From Candidatus Cloacimonadota bacterium (GTDB lineage Bacteria; Muiribacteriota; UBA6191): a stretch of 64,000 nucleotides of DNA. The DNA is taken from contig JAGSHD010000004.1 of NCBI GenBank assembly GCA_023954715.1, forward strand, positions 62,001 to 126,000. Reading direction: 5' to 3'. A model generated the notes under the pieces. It did not search any database. It saw nothing but the letters and a program-made list of their open reading frames with translations, and had not been told where the DNA came from. The translations under genes were made by a program, and so were the position numbers. Positions 36,608-45,086 of the stretch are shown in pieces (positions within the stretch are counted from its first letter, which is position 1; the number at the start of each line of letters is the position of its first letter).

Positions 36608-37969
36608 TCACTCAAACTTTAATCTTACTATTTCAGTGTTTCCGTTTATATCGTTTGCAGCAACAACCACTTCAGATACATCTGACAATGGAAGTGTATC
36701 GTGGTGAAAAGCGTAATACCATATGTCTCCTGAAGACCCAAAATCCAAGTTATCATGAATATAGCGTTGAGACTTCGTTTTTATAGCCAAGTAAGGTTGT
36801 GGCCCAAAAACTTTTCCCTCAAGTGTTTTTATCTCAATAAAATCTACATCCACACCCCTTTCTTCTTCATGAAAAACTATCTTTAATTTTAATTTAGATT
36901 GTTTTTTTTGAGCATCTAATAGCTGTGTTTTAAATGCCTCATTTGTTTGACTAAACTTATAATTTATTTCAGGAAACTTTTTTTTGCAACATTCTAACAT
37001 TTCAAAAATTTTTGACACCTCTAAAGTCAAGTCTCTCCAGTCATGACTACACAGTCCAAGCAGCGTATCTTTCCCTTGACTTGCCCTATCAAATGCCTTG
37101 TCCATCTCTTCTTGAGTGATGTTACCTATTCTAGTATTAATATTTAATGCTCTACCTATAAGTCTTCTACAGTTTCCTGGTTTTTGATAGTCATCATGAT
37201 CTGGATGATACACGCTCCAATCATTGGGAGCATTTCTCCAATTTCCAGATCTACCATTTTTGAAGTCAATACACGCATCAATATCTGATGTATTCTCACA
37301 AGCCATATTAGAGATATCATATGGTATGAACTGCTCTAGGAACCAATGGATATCTGGTCTCTCTGCCTGAAAACCTGCTCGATAGCTAGAAGGGAAAAAG
37401 TTTCTATCAATTAATCGTCGACATAAAGTTTGATAAAAATCATCTGTCCTAAAATAATGTGTCCCACATCTATGCGCTTCTCTATAGGTTGAAACTGGAT
37501 GAAAATGAAAACTAATCGTATCATTAGACCAATCTTGATCTTCAACTAAAGCCACATATCTATCATGAATATTATGATATCCCATATCTCTCTTGCGAGG
37601 GTTACTTTGATACCCCACATGATCCATGCAGAACCAATTAAACACCCATCCATCTCCAAAACTATCAGGATGACTTAAGCGATACTCTTCACTTGTAACT
37701 TCCTCTAACATTTCATTTAGTTCAGTCCATGTTCCAAGAGTAGAGTTTTTATGAGTCTTTAACACTTCTTGAAGATCTTTGGTTGCACTGCCTAAATCAA
37801 TCTCGCCTTTAGATAGCTTTTCTAAGTTACCTATATTTGCTTTAACACCACTTAAGTCAAACAGCTCCCCTAATCTTTCAAATTTTGATTCTATCGATTC
37901 ATATAATGGGCCTTCAGTGTCAACAGCATGAACTATATACACTGTTCCTTGAGTCATTTGATTATTCAT
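36608..37969 (-). CDS. polysaccharide-deacetylase-like protein (tentative)
   Basis: A 453-residue protein not confidently recognised. The N-terminal part carries AVDTEGPL and later FHFHPVS and CGTHYFRTDDF, a spread of Asp and His residues reminiscent of the NodB carbohydrate-deacetylase barrel, and SYRAGFQAERPDIHWFL resembles that fold's 'R-x-P-x-G' strand. The last 100 residues look like a separate beta-rich domain. No signal peptide is evident, so a nucleotide- or lipid-linked glycan is the more likely substrate. It overlaps the sulfotransferase gene by 8 bases. Confidence 0.5.
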   Translation of the reverse strand: MNNQMTQGTVYIVHAVDTEGPLYESIESKFERLGELFDLSGVKANIGNLEKLSKGEIDLGSATKDLQEVLKTHKNSTLGTWTELNEMLEEVTSEEYRLSHPDSFGDGWVFNWFCMDHVGYQSNPRKRDMGYHNIHDRYVALVEDQDWSNDTISFHFHPVSTYREAHRCGTHYFRTDDFYQTLCRRLIDRNFFPSSYRAGFQAERPDIHWFLEQFIPYDISNMACENTSDIDACIDFKNGRSGNWRNAPNDWSVYHPDHDDYQKPGNCRRLIGRALNINTRIGNITQEEMDKAFDRASQGKDTLLGLCSHDWRDLTLEVSKIFEMLECCKKKFPEINYKFSQTNEAFKTQLLDAQKKQSKLKLKIVFHEEERGVDVDFIEIKTLEGKVFGPQPYLAIKTKSQRYIHDNLDFGSSGDIWYYAFHHDTLPLSDVSEVVVAANDINGNTEIVRLKFE

Positions 37970-38987
37970 CAGAATATCTTTCTGGAAAAACCATCTTCAT
38001 TTCATAATCATATGGATCTGTTTGAAAGCCTTGAGCCCCAACACCATTACATAACCAATTCTTAAACCTAGTTTGAATAAATGAGTCATTGGTATACTTT
38101 TGAATTTCTTGCCAATCCTCCTCGCTGGGTACAACACCACAGCTTTGATAGCCAAATTTACTCAAATATGGTTGAGTTATCATTTCAATGAAACTTATCT
38201 CAGATTGATTCAATTGTTCTGGCCACCTAGATGATCCATCCGGAAGAGATACATAATTCTTGCCATATGAAGTATTCGAAGCCCAATCTTCTCCTTCTGC
38301 ATGTAAGCTATTGGCATCTACCATTCCACTTTCAAAGTCCAAACCTAAAAATTTACACATTTCTTTAGCATAATACACTGGAGACTTAGCAATATCTTCT
38401 GCCTTTACTATCATTAAACCTGTTGGATAATCCCTCTGCAACTTCTCAAATGATTCCATAGCACCCCTACAATTAAATGCAGCATCTAAATATCCAAAAC
38501 CATTTTCAAATGTCAGCATTTTAAAAGAAGCGACTACGTCTCTAGGGTCTCTGTATATATGAATCGCTTTTCCATTAGGAAACATATCCAAAAACTTTGG
38601 TATATCTTCCCATTGTACTGCAAGCTTTTCAGCCCATCGAATGTTTTCCCCATTCTTGATTAACAAATCTTTCATGATAAGGTCATACATAATTGCATAA
38701 TTAACAGAAGGTAAAGAAGTAGCTTTGTCTAAAATCTCTTCAATATTTAAAGATAGTTCCCATCTATGCTCGATTCTTTTATGTGTATCCGTAATTAATT
38801 TCCTTCTATTTTCATGTATAGATAAATCTCCATAACGACCCAAGCAAAATCTTAAAAACTTAACTGTAGACGATGCTGCATTAATCTTTGAATGTGCTCC
38901 TAGCATTGCTGATAGAAAAGTGGTCCCAGAGCGATATACTCCAGAAATTAATATAGGTTCAGTTTCAGTAAAAATATCTTTAGTCAT
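37962..38987 (-). CDS. sulfotransferase family protein
   Basis: A 341-residue PAPS-dependent sulfotransferase-like protein. It has the 5'-phosphosulfate loop SGVYRSGTTFLSAML near the start and the 3'-phosphate-binding IHIYRDPRDVVASF around residue 175. These are the two defining motifs of the family. It would sulfate a sugar of the surface glycan. I start it at ATG (MTKDIFTE) because AAGGA lies about 8 bases ahead, 1 base after the methyltransferase stop; a longer version would overlap that gene. Confidence 0.82.
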   Translation of the reverse strand: MTKDIFTETEPILISGVYRSGTTFLSAMLGAHSKINAASSTVKFLRFCLGRYGDLSIHENRRKLITDTHKRIEHRWELSLNIEEILDKATSLPSVNYAIMYDLIMKDLLIKNGENIRWAEKLAVQWEDIPKFLDMFPNGKAIHIYRDPRDVVASFKMLTFENGFGYLDAAFNCRGAMESFEKLQRDYPTGLMIVKAEDIAKSPVYYAKEMCKFLGLDFESGMVDANSLHAEGEDWASNTSYGKNYVSLPDGSSRWPEQLNQSEISFIEMITQPYLSKFGYQSCGVVPSEEDWQEIQKYTNDSFIQTRFKNWLCNGVGAQGFQTDPYDYEMKMVFPERYSDE

Positions 38988-38988
38988 A

Positions 38989-39783
38989 TTATTGTTCCTT
39001 TTGATCGCCTGTACTCTCTTTAAAAGTCTTAGAATACTTTTCACTTAAATTATTAAATATTGTTTGCTTATTTGAAACCTCGATAACTAGAAAAAATTCA
39101 TAAAATTTGTCATAAAACTTATCTTCGAAATTAAACTTTGCAAAGTCACCTCTTCTAGGAAAATAGTAGTTAGCTACAATTATATGTCCATCTTGCTCCA
39201 AATCTCGAATAAGTTTCTCAACATTCGTGAAAAAGTTTGGATGCCCTTTAGCTCTAGCTCCGACTTCTGCAGCATATGCTTCTTCATCGTCTGAGTGATA
39301 ATTTGTATTCTTTCCTGTAAGATAAATCAAGCCACCAGGTTTCGTTACTCTTATGAATTCAGACATTGCTTGATCTTGATAAGTCGCATCAAAAACAGCC
39401 AAACAACATAAATTCTCAAAATGAGAATCTTTAAAAGGAATCTTTTCTGCTTCTGACTCTTGTATTGAAGCTACTTGATCTTCAGCCTTCCAAAGCTTTC
39501 TTGCTTCTTGAATCATCGCAGAAGAAATATCGACACCATCAATGATCATTTCATTTTGAATATATAGTGGGAACATTCTTCCCCATGCACATCCTACATC
39601 CAGTAGTTTTCCTCTTTTAAATGGAGTTTTTGAGAAAATTTCACTATAAATATTATCATCTTCGGTGTTAGGGTCACCTTCAATAACCTTACTTTTTCCC
39701 AACCCTGCTTCTTGTACACGAGACTGCCAATATTTTACATAGCTTTCATTCCAATATTCTTTTCTATTTTGGTTTATAGTCAT
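38989..39783 (-). CDS. class I SAM-dependent methyltransferase
   Basis: A 264-residue methyltransferase of the UbiE/type-11 kind. It has LLDVGCAWGRMFPLYI for SAM binding, DGVDISSAMI after strand 2, and the VTKPGGLIYLTGK motif at strand 5. There is no zinc ribbon, unlike the two other methyltransferases in the window. It probably methylates a sugar of this cluster. It ends 1 base before the sulfotransferase start and begins 4 bases after the epimerase gene, so it is co-transcribed with both. Confidence 0.82.
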   Translation of the reverse strand: MTINQNRKEYWNESYVKYWQSRVQEAGLGKSKVIEGDPNTEDDNIYSEIFSKTPFKRGKLLDVGCAWGRMFPLYIQNEMIIDGVDISSAMIQEARKLWKAEDQVASIQESEAEKIPFKDSHFENLCCLAVFDATYQDQAMSEFIRVTKPGGLIYLTGKNTNYHSDDEEAYAAEVGARAKGHPNFFTNVEKLIRDLEQDGHIIVANYYFPRRGDFAKFNFEDKFYDKFYEFFLVIEVSNKQTIFNNLSEKYSKTFKESTGDQKEQ

Positions 39784-39787
39784 AAGG

Positions 39788-40630
39788 CTAGCTCTCTTCT
39801 GATAACAATGTTAACTCTTCTTTTATTCTAGAAATATCTAAGCTAGATGCTCTGTCTTCTATCGAGTAATCAAGTTTGGAAAATAGTTTTTCACTATTTA
39901 TCTTAAAAGGCTCTTGAATATTTTTGTCCAAAACCCTCACCTCTTCTAACTCTTCTATAATCTCACTAAACTTTATATTTTTATCAGAACAGTTATAATT
40001 GTTATTATCAAACAGATCTAGTATAAGTATTTTTTTTACAATATTTAGGAAGTCATGAATCCAAATGTAACTATAAGATCTATCCATTCCTCCCCAAATT
40101 TCCATACCTTTTTCACTAAGGCTCCCCAAAACTACTTTTTCAAAAAAAGATAAGTTTTTTAAATTTTTCTTTTTACCGATTACTGCACCTAACCTTAAAG
40201 ATACATATCTAAAGTTCTTTACAGTTGCTAGATAGCAAATCATACTTTCAATATACCGTTTATTTAAGCCTTGCGGTTCTATGGGCAACATAGGATATTC
40301 TTCTAAAACAGTCCCTCTCATTAGACCATATTGGCATAAACTACCTAAATAAATTAATTTCTTGTCTTTGAATGCAACATTAGACATTAAATTAGTATAG
40401 TCTTGAACATTTTTTTGAAAATCAAATAGTGGATCAGACTTACCTATTTCGTGGTTCGATAGGCCATTTGAGAAAATGATGACTTCACATTTTTCCAACA
40501 AATGCTCTTCTTCATTTAGGTTCATCAGGTCTAGCCCATAAACTTCAAACTCATTGTTTCTCAAAAAATTTACTAGGTGGGTTCCTAAATAACCTTGGCA
40601 TCCCACTACTAAAATCGATTCTTTTTTCAA
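39788..40630 (-). CDS. extended SDR, sugar epimerase-like, without canonical catalytic Tyr
   Basis: A 280-residue nucleotide-sugar SDR. The Rossmann motif is VVGCQGYLGTHLV and the Ser-bearing strand is YLGSLCQYG. Where the YxxxK pair is expected the protein reads PQGLNK, so the catalytic tyrosine is Gln (codon CAA). It may therefore be inactive as an epimerase or use another residue. I start it at TTG (K-K-E-S-I follows) because AGGAA lies 6 bases ahead and the previous stop is only 13 bases upstream; a longer version would run into the SDR gene. Confidence 0.68.
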   Translation of the reverse strand: MKKESILVVGCQGYLGTHLVNFLRNNEFEVYGLDLMNLNEEEHLLEKCEVIIFSNGLSNHEIGKSDPLFDFQKNVQDYTNLMSNVAFKDKKLIYLGSLCQYGLMRGTVLEEYPMLPIEPQGLNKRYIESMICYLATVKNFRYVSLRLGAVIGKKKNLKNLSFFEKVVLGSLSEKGMEIWGGMDRSYSYIWIHDFLNIVKKILILDLFDNNNYNCSDKNIKFSEIIEELEEVRVLDKNIQEPFKINSEKLFSKLDYSIEDRASSLDISRIKEELTLLSEES

Positions 40631-40643
40631 GCTCTTTCCTCTA

Positions 40644-41414
40644 TCATAAAACAAAACCATCATCAACAATAATATTTTGACCATTGATATACTTACTCAT
40701 ATCACTTAACAAAAATAATACTGTTCCTTGAATATCTTGTGGATCTAACATTCCCTTTTGAATACACTCGGCTCCATAATTATTTAAAAAGCTACTAGCT
40801 TGTCCATCCAATATTCCGCCCGGGCTAATACAATTGACTCTCACTTTTTTAGATTTCGCCATTTTAGCCATATATGCTGTCAAATGAATCAGTGCTGATT
40901 TAATAGCAGCATACTCCACAGGGACCGTCATAGGAGTACCAGAGTAAATTTCAAATTTTGGAGCAACAACCCCATAAATAGAACTAAAGTTAATTATGTT
41001 TCCATGTCCTTGATCTAAAAAAAACTCCAAAAATTTTTGAGACGATAAAAAGTAGCCTCCTAAATTTAGATTAAGATTTTTACAAAAATCGTCATATTCA
41101 ACATCAAAGAATTTTCTACCATAGTTTTCATTCCTAGGGTACGAGCAATTAACAAATGCATCAATTTTTTTAAACTTTGTACAAACATCTGCGATACAAG
41201 TCTTCAACGAGAGGTCCGAGTTTATATCCAACACAAAGCTAGCAAGCCTCTCTTCACCAAATTTCAAAGCTAGTACCTTCGAAAACTCCTGTAATCCCTC
41301 ATTATTAATATCTGCTAGAACTAATGTGCCACCGGATTGTAAAATATGCTCACTAATTGCTTTGCCAATCAAGCCACATGCACCAGCTAAAACAATAACT
41401 TTATCTGTTAACAT
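40644..41414 (-). CDS. short-chain dehydrogenase (PtmA-like)
   Basis: A 256-residue classical SDR with the cofactor motif AGACGLIGKAI, FSSIYG with the catalytic serine, and PVEYAAIKSALIHL containing YxxxK, then VRVNCISPGGI. It resembles the PtmA oxidoreductases that sit beside NeuA/LegF cytidylyltransferases in flagellin-glycosylation clusters. The exact reaction is not established. It overlaps the cytidylyltransferase gene by 7 bases. Confidence 0.82.
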   Translation of the reverse strand: MLTDKVIVLAGACGLIGKAISEHILQSGGTLVLADINNEGLQEFSKVLALKFGEERLASFVLDINSDLSLKTCIADVCTKFKKIDAFVNCSYPRNENYGRKFFDVEYDDFCKNLNLNLGGYFLSSQKFLEFFLDQGHGNIINFSSIYGVVAPKFEIYSGTPMTVPVEYAAIKSALIHLTAYMAKMAKSKKVRVNCISPGGILDGQASSFLNNYGAECIQKGMLDPQDIQGTVLFLLSDMSKYINGQNIIVDDGFVL

Positions 41415-42109
41415 TTTCTCTCCATTATTGATTTTACTATAAAGAAATCTAACTCTGAGTCTATATCAATTGAACGTTCTTGTGGCATCTCATAAAGACA
41501 GGTCCGATCGAAAAATATTGAATCATTATCCGATAAAATTGATTGTCTACTCCAAATATATATTGATGCATTAAGATCAAAGCATTCTGGAGCACTTTGT
41601 CTTCTTACGATTGCTTTTGACAGGTTTTTTGATAATACAATATTACCTTTTTCATTTTTTTCTACTAAATTAAAATATGGATTTCTATGTGCCTTCATAC
41701 CGGTCAAAAGGTTTTCACTATTGGTCTCTAAAAATAACTTTAGCGATTTTTTTAAATCATCTATATTCCTCAACGGTGAAGTAGCATCTAAATCAAATAA
41801 TATGTCAAAGTCACATTGGAAGTACTTCTCGGAGCGAGTGAAAGCATCTCTAATTACAGGTATTTTTCCTGCTTCATCATTTGATAATTCAGGGGCTCTA
41901 GTAAAAAAAACCTCTCCCCCATATTGTACCGATATTTTTGCTATTTCGTCTGAATCAGTACTTATAACTACATGTTCAAAAAGCCCACTCTTTAATGCTA
42001 ACTCAATAGTATAAGCTATTAATGGTTTTCCACAAAGGTCTCGAATATTTTTATTTAAGACTCCTTTCGAGCCTCCTCTAGCACAAATGGTACACAAAAT
42101 CTTTGTCAT
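41408..42109 (-). CDS. legF: CMP-nonulosonate cytidylyltransferase (LegF/NeuA-like)
   Basis: Activates a nine-carbon keto-sugar acid with CTP. The 233 residues carry the NeuA signature CARGGSKGVLNKNIRDLCGKPL, then VVISTDSDEIA, LFDLDATSPLR and late YEMPQERSIDIDSELDF. By its company (LegB, LegC, LegG, LegI) the product is probably a CMP-legionaminate-type sugar, but the enzyme family alone does not separate Leg, Neu5Ac or 8-epimers. It overlaps the oxidoreductase gene by 4 bases. Confidence 0.85.
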   Translation of the reverse strand: MTKILCTICARGGSKGVLNKNIRDLCGKPLIAYTIELALKSGLFEHVVISTDSDEIAKISVQYGGEVFFTRAPELSNDEAGKIPVIRDAFTRSEKYFQCDFDILFDLDATSPLRNIDDLKKSLKLFLETNSENLLTGMKAHRNPYFNLVEKNEKGNIVLSKNLSKAIVRRQSAPECFDLNASIYIWSRQSILSDNDSIFFDRTCLYEMPQERSIDIDSELDFFIVKSIMERKC

Positions 42110-43014
42110 TCAATTTCCTTCGTAGTTGAATCTATAAGCCTGGTCAACTTTAACGCATCATCCATCGAACAGACATCTTTCACATTCTTGGATAAAATTT
42201 TCTTATGCATTTCTTTATACATAAAATTATTTTCAATTGTAAAGCTCTTCACTCCTGAGGAGCTCTTATATATTGTAGATTTTATAAAATCTATTTCCCA
42301 TGTTTCTATATTCGTATGAACTATTAATTTTCTCATTGAAACCTTACTAATATAGTCCATAGATAAATTAAACGTTACTTTCTCTCCTAGTTTTCCTATA
42401 GCCAAAAACAAATCATCAGAATCAATATCTAAGTCTGAAATCTTTTCTGAAATATATTTGAACTCTTTGAACGACCCAAAAAGCCAAGACAAATAGTCTA
42501 ACTCATGACTTAAGTCTCTCAATACTCCTCCACCTAATTGAGAACTTGAACTATAAGAGCGTCTATAATCTCGTTGGGGTCTCCAAGTTGGTAAATATTG
42601 TCCTACCATTGCTTGAACATAAATCACCTTTGATAGATCTAAATTAAGCCTCAAATATTGTAATAATGGTGAAAAGCGAAAGTGGTACCCTACAAATATA
42701 CTATTTGAGCCTTTTTGGACTGGATAACACTTTTCAAAGAGAGGTTTTTCAATAAATATAATTTTCTCATGCAATATGAGATTTAAGCGTTGAAATGACT
42801 CAAAATGTTTGCTTGTTTCATTGGCAATTATATAATAGTCATAGTCTCTAATTTTTGTTACGTCATCTAGACTAGAAAAAACTTTGCTGTTTGCAAAAGA
42901 AACATCTGTTCTTTTAGTTACAATATCTATCTCAACATCAACAAAGAGCTCTATCAGGCAAGTTCGGTGTCGCTCTGCTATTGAGCCATAGCCTATGATT
43001 AAAACTCTAATCAT
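42106..43014 (-). CDS. Gfo/Idh/MocA family oxidoreductase
   Basis: A 302-residue NAD(P)-dependent oxidoreductase with the N-terminal Rossmann IIGYGSIAERH, the EKPLFEK loop (Glu-Lys-Pro, with the catalytic lysine) and LGGGVLRDLSHELDYLSWLFG in the C-terminal domain. Related enzymes oxidise C3 of UDP-sugars (WbpB, WlbA) or accompany NeuA/NeuB genes. A 3-oxo intermediate for the neighbouring DegT aminotransferase is one possible role. It overlaps the synthase gene by 4 bases (ATGA). Confidence 0.8.
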   Translation of the reverse strand: MIRVLIIGYGSIAERHRTCLIELFVDVEIDIVTKRTDVSFANSKVFSSLDDVTKIRDYDYYIIANETSKHFESFQRLNLILHEKIIFIEKPLFEKCYPVQKGSNSIFVGYHFRFSPLLQYLRLNLDLSKVIYVQAMVGQYLPTWRPQRDYRRSYSSSSQLGGGVLRDLSHELDYLSWLFGSFKEFKYISEKISDLDIDSDDLFLAIGKLGEKVTFNLSMDYISKVSMRKLIVHTNIETWEIDFIKSTIYKSSSGVKSFTIENNFMYKEMHKKILSKNVKDVCSMDDALKLTRLIDSTTKEIE

Positions 43015-44033
43015 GTAATATCCCCAATAACGATCAAATCATCTCTTTTAAAGTCTAGCTGAGCATTTGTTCCTATTATACTTTCCCATTTCATAGGAGA
43101 TATACCCGTTCCAGGCCGTTTTGTAGTTAGATTTTCTGATGTAAATAAATCTCCTGTTTTTATATCACTTTTTGCAACAATACTTTTTCTAGCTATGTTC
43201 TTGTTTTTTAGTTCACTCTTTGTAGGTAGCTTTTTACTCGAACCAAAGCATTTCTCTATTTCACGTATACCACTTACCAACTGATGTAACTCTTCTGGAT
43301 TCAAGCTAGCTTTATGATCTGGTCCATCAGCAGACTTATCTAGAGTGAAATGCTTTTCTATTATAGTAGCGCCCATTGCAACTGCAGCTAAACTAGCATT
43401 TATTCCTGGAGTATGATCGGAGTAACCAATAGATACAGAGCACTTTTTTGCGATAGTCAACATTGCCAACAAGTTTGTATCTTCTAAAGGGGTCGGGTAA
43501 GAAGTGTTAGCTTGAAGAACAGTTATTTCATCCCTTGGTGTGCCAAATTGCTCTAATACACACAAAGCACTTTCTATTTCTTCTATAGTGCTCATACCCG
43601 TTGACAAAATTATTCGCTTACCCGCTAAACCGATACTTTTAAGCAAGGGATAATTATTGATTTCTCCACTTGGTATTTTAATAGTATCCATTCCTAGGCC
43701 AAGAAGTAACTTCAATGAATCTAAATCAAACGGCGTAGATAAAAAGTCTATGTTCTTTTTTTGACAATATGATAGTAAGCTTTTATGTGTTTCCTCAGAG
43801 AGTTCAAGCTTTTTCAACATAGAAAATTGTGACTCTTCACTTGTGTTTTCTTTCTGATAATTGGCGAGTTCTGCAGTTTTTGTAGCTAAACTTTCAGCCT
43901 TAAAAGTTTGAAATTTAACTGCATTTGCATTGGCTGATACTGCTACGTCTACTAACTTCTTAGCTGTCTCCAAATCACCATTATGATTGACCCCTGCTTC
44001 AGCTATGATATATACCCTTGCTATTGGTAGCAT
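43011..44033 (-). CDS. legI: N,N'-diacetyllegionaminate/N-acetylneuraminate synthase (LegI/NeuB)
   Basis: Condenses a six-carbon 2-acetamido sugar with phosphoenolpyruvate to a nonulosonic acid. The 340 residues comprise a TIM barrel opening with IIAEAGVNHNGD and containing AVKFQTFKAE, KIPSGEINNYPLL, VSIGYSDHTPG and EKHFTLDK-x-x-x-GPDH. A C-terminal SAF/antifreeze-like domain (about 280-340) follows. The NeuB family includes Neu5Ac, Leg and Pse synthases; the LegB/C/G neighbours favour Leg. It lies 1 base upstream of the aminotransferase stop and overlaps the oxidoreductase gene. Confidence 0.88.
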   Translation of the reverse strand: MLPIARVYIIAEAGVNHNGDLETAKKLVDVAVSANANAVKFQTFKAESLATKTAELANYQKENTSEESQFSMLKKLELSEETHKSLLSYCQKKNIDFLSTPFDLDSLKLLLGLGMDTIKIPSGEINNYPLLKSIGLAGKRIILSTGMSTIEEIESALCVLEQFGTPRDEITVLQANTSYPTPLEDTNLLAMLTIAKKCSVSIGYSDHTPGINASLAAVAMGATIIEKHFTLDKSADGPDHKASLNPEELHQLVSGIREIEKCFGSSKKLPTKSELKNKNIARKSIVAKSDIKTGDLFTSENLTTKRPGTGISPMKWESIIGTNAQLDFKRDDLIVIGDIT

Positions 44034-45086
44034 CTAAGTAATCTCCTTCAAAAAGTCTACTATGTCTTGTCTCATTTCATCTGTTGGAAGGTTAATTATT
44101 CGAGAACAAACATCTTCACAGTTTTGTAAATGTAAATTTTCTTTTATTCCTTTATGTCTATACACTGGTTGCTCATAAAAAAATACTGATTTAAGGCCTT
44201 TATCTATACAAAAAGAGCGATACTTCTCTCTACTTTCATTACTATTCATTAAGTATGAAGTCACATGTTTATTATGATAGTCTTCGCTAGTGTCTATTTG
44301 AAAGTTGGACTTTCCTAATCTCTCTACATAAAAGTTCAATACTCTATCTCTGAGTTCCATATCTTTTGATTGTAGAGGGAGTTTTTTTAATAATATCAAG
44401 GCTTGCAATTCGTCCATTCTATAGTTACCACCAAGCGACTCACTAACAAAGTTCGAGTTTAGGCCATAATTTCTTAGATATAATAGTTTTTCTCGTACTT
44501 CTGGACTGTTGGTAATTACTCCTCCTGCATCTCCCCAGGCTCCTAAGTTTTTAGTCGGATAAAAGCTCATAGCTGCTCCAACTGAATGCTGCCCAATTGA
44601 AGACTCTTTTCTCTTTGAATTTACTGCTTGACATGCATCTTCAATAAGAGGAATATCTTTTAACTTACACCAATTAGATATGTCTTCCATTTCGCACATT
44701 TTTCCAAAAATATGTACTGCGATTACTGCTTTACAATCTTTTGAATATACTCTATTTAGCTCTTCTACACTTATATTTAAAGTCTTAGGGTTAATATCAA
44801 CAAATTTAGGTACTAATCCAGCCTCATAGATGCTCATAACAGTAGGAATTGGACAAAATGATGTTACCAATACCTTACTACCAATTGGTAACTTTTGAGA
44901 TCTTAAAAGAAGCTGCAATGCCACAGTACCCGAAGAAAGCCCAATAAAAAATTCTGATTGTTGATTTTTGGCAAACATCTTTTCAAATTTATCCGTATAT
45001 TCTCCTAATAAAAAAAATCTATTTTGTGCAAATTTATCAAGTTCTTCCTTTACTTCACTGATAATTTCTTCATTTTGCCAGTTCAT
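44034..45086 (-). CDS. DegT/DnrJ/EryC1/StrS sugar aminotransferase (second copy)
   Basis: A 350-residue PLP-dependent sugar aminotransferase with SSGTVALQLLL for phosphate binding, EDACQAV with the aspartate that contacts PLP, and FYPTKNLGAWGDAG carrying the PLP lysine. The FYPTKNLGA form is common in 3-aminotransferases such as FdtB/QdtB/WbpE. It is a different subgroup from the LegC-like enzyme encoded at 47 kb. Beside a formyltransferase and a Gfo/Idh oxidoreductase it could make a 3-amino (and then 3-formamido) sugar. It overlaps the formyltransferase gene by 17 bases. Confidence 0.85.
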   Translation of the reverse strand: MNWQNEEIISEVKEELDKFAQNRFFLLGEYTDKFEKMFAKNQQSEFFIGLSSGTVALQLLLRSQKLPIGSKVLVTSFCPIPTVMSIYEAGLVPKFVDINPKTLNISVEELNRVYSKDCKAVIAVHIFGKMCEMEDISNWCKLKDIPLIEDACQAVNSKRKESSIGQHSVGAAMSFYPTKNLGAWGDAGGVITNSPEVREKLLYLRNYGLNSNFVSESLGGNYRMDELQALILLKKLPLQSKDMELRDRVLNFYVERLGKSNFQIDTSEDYHNKHVTSYLMNSNESREKYRSFCIDKGLKSVFFYEQPVYRHKGIKENLHLQNCEDVCSRIINLPTDEMRQDIVDFLKEIT

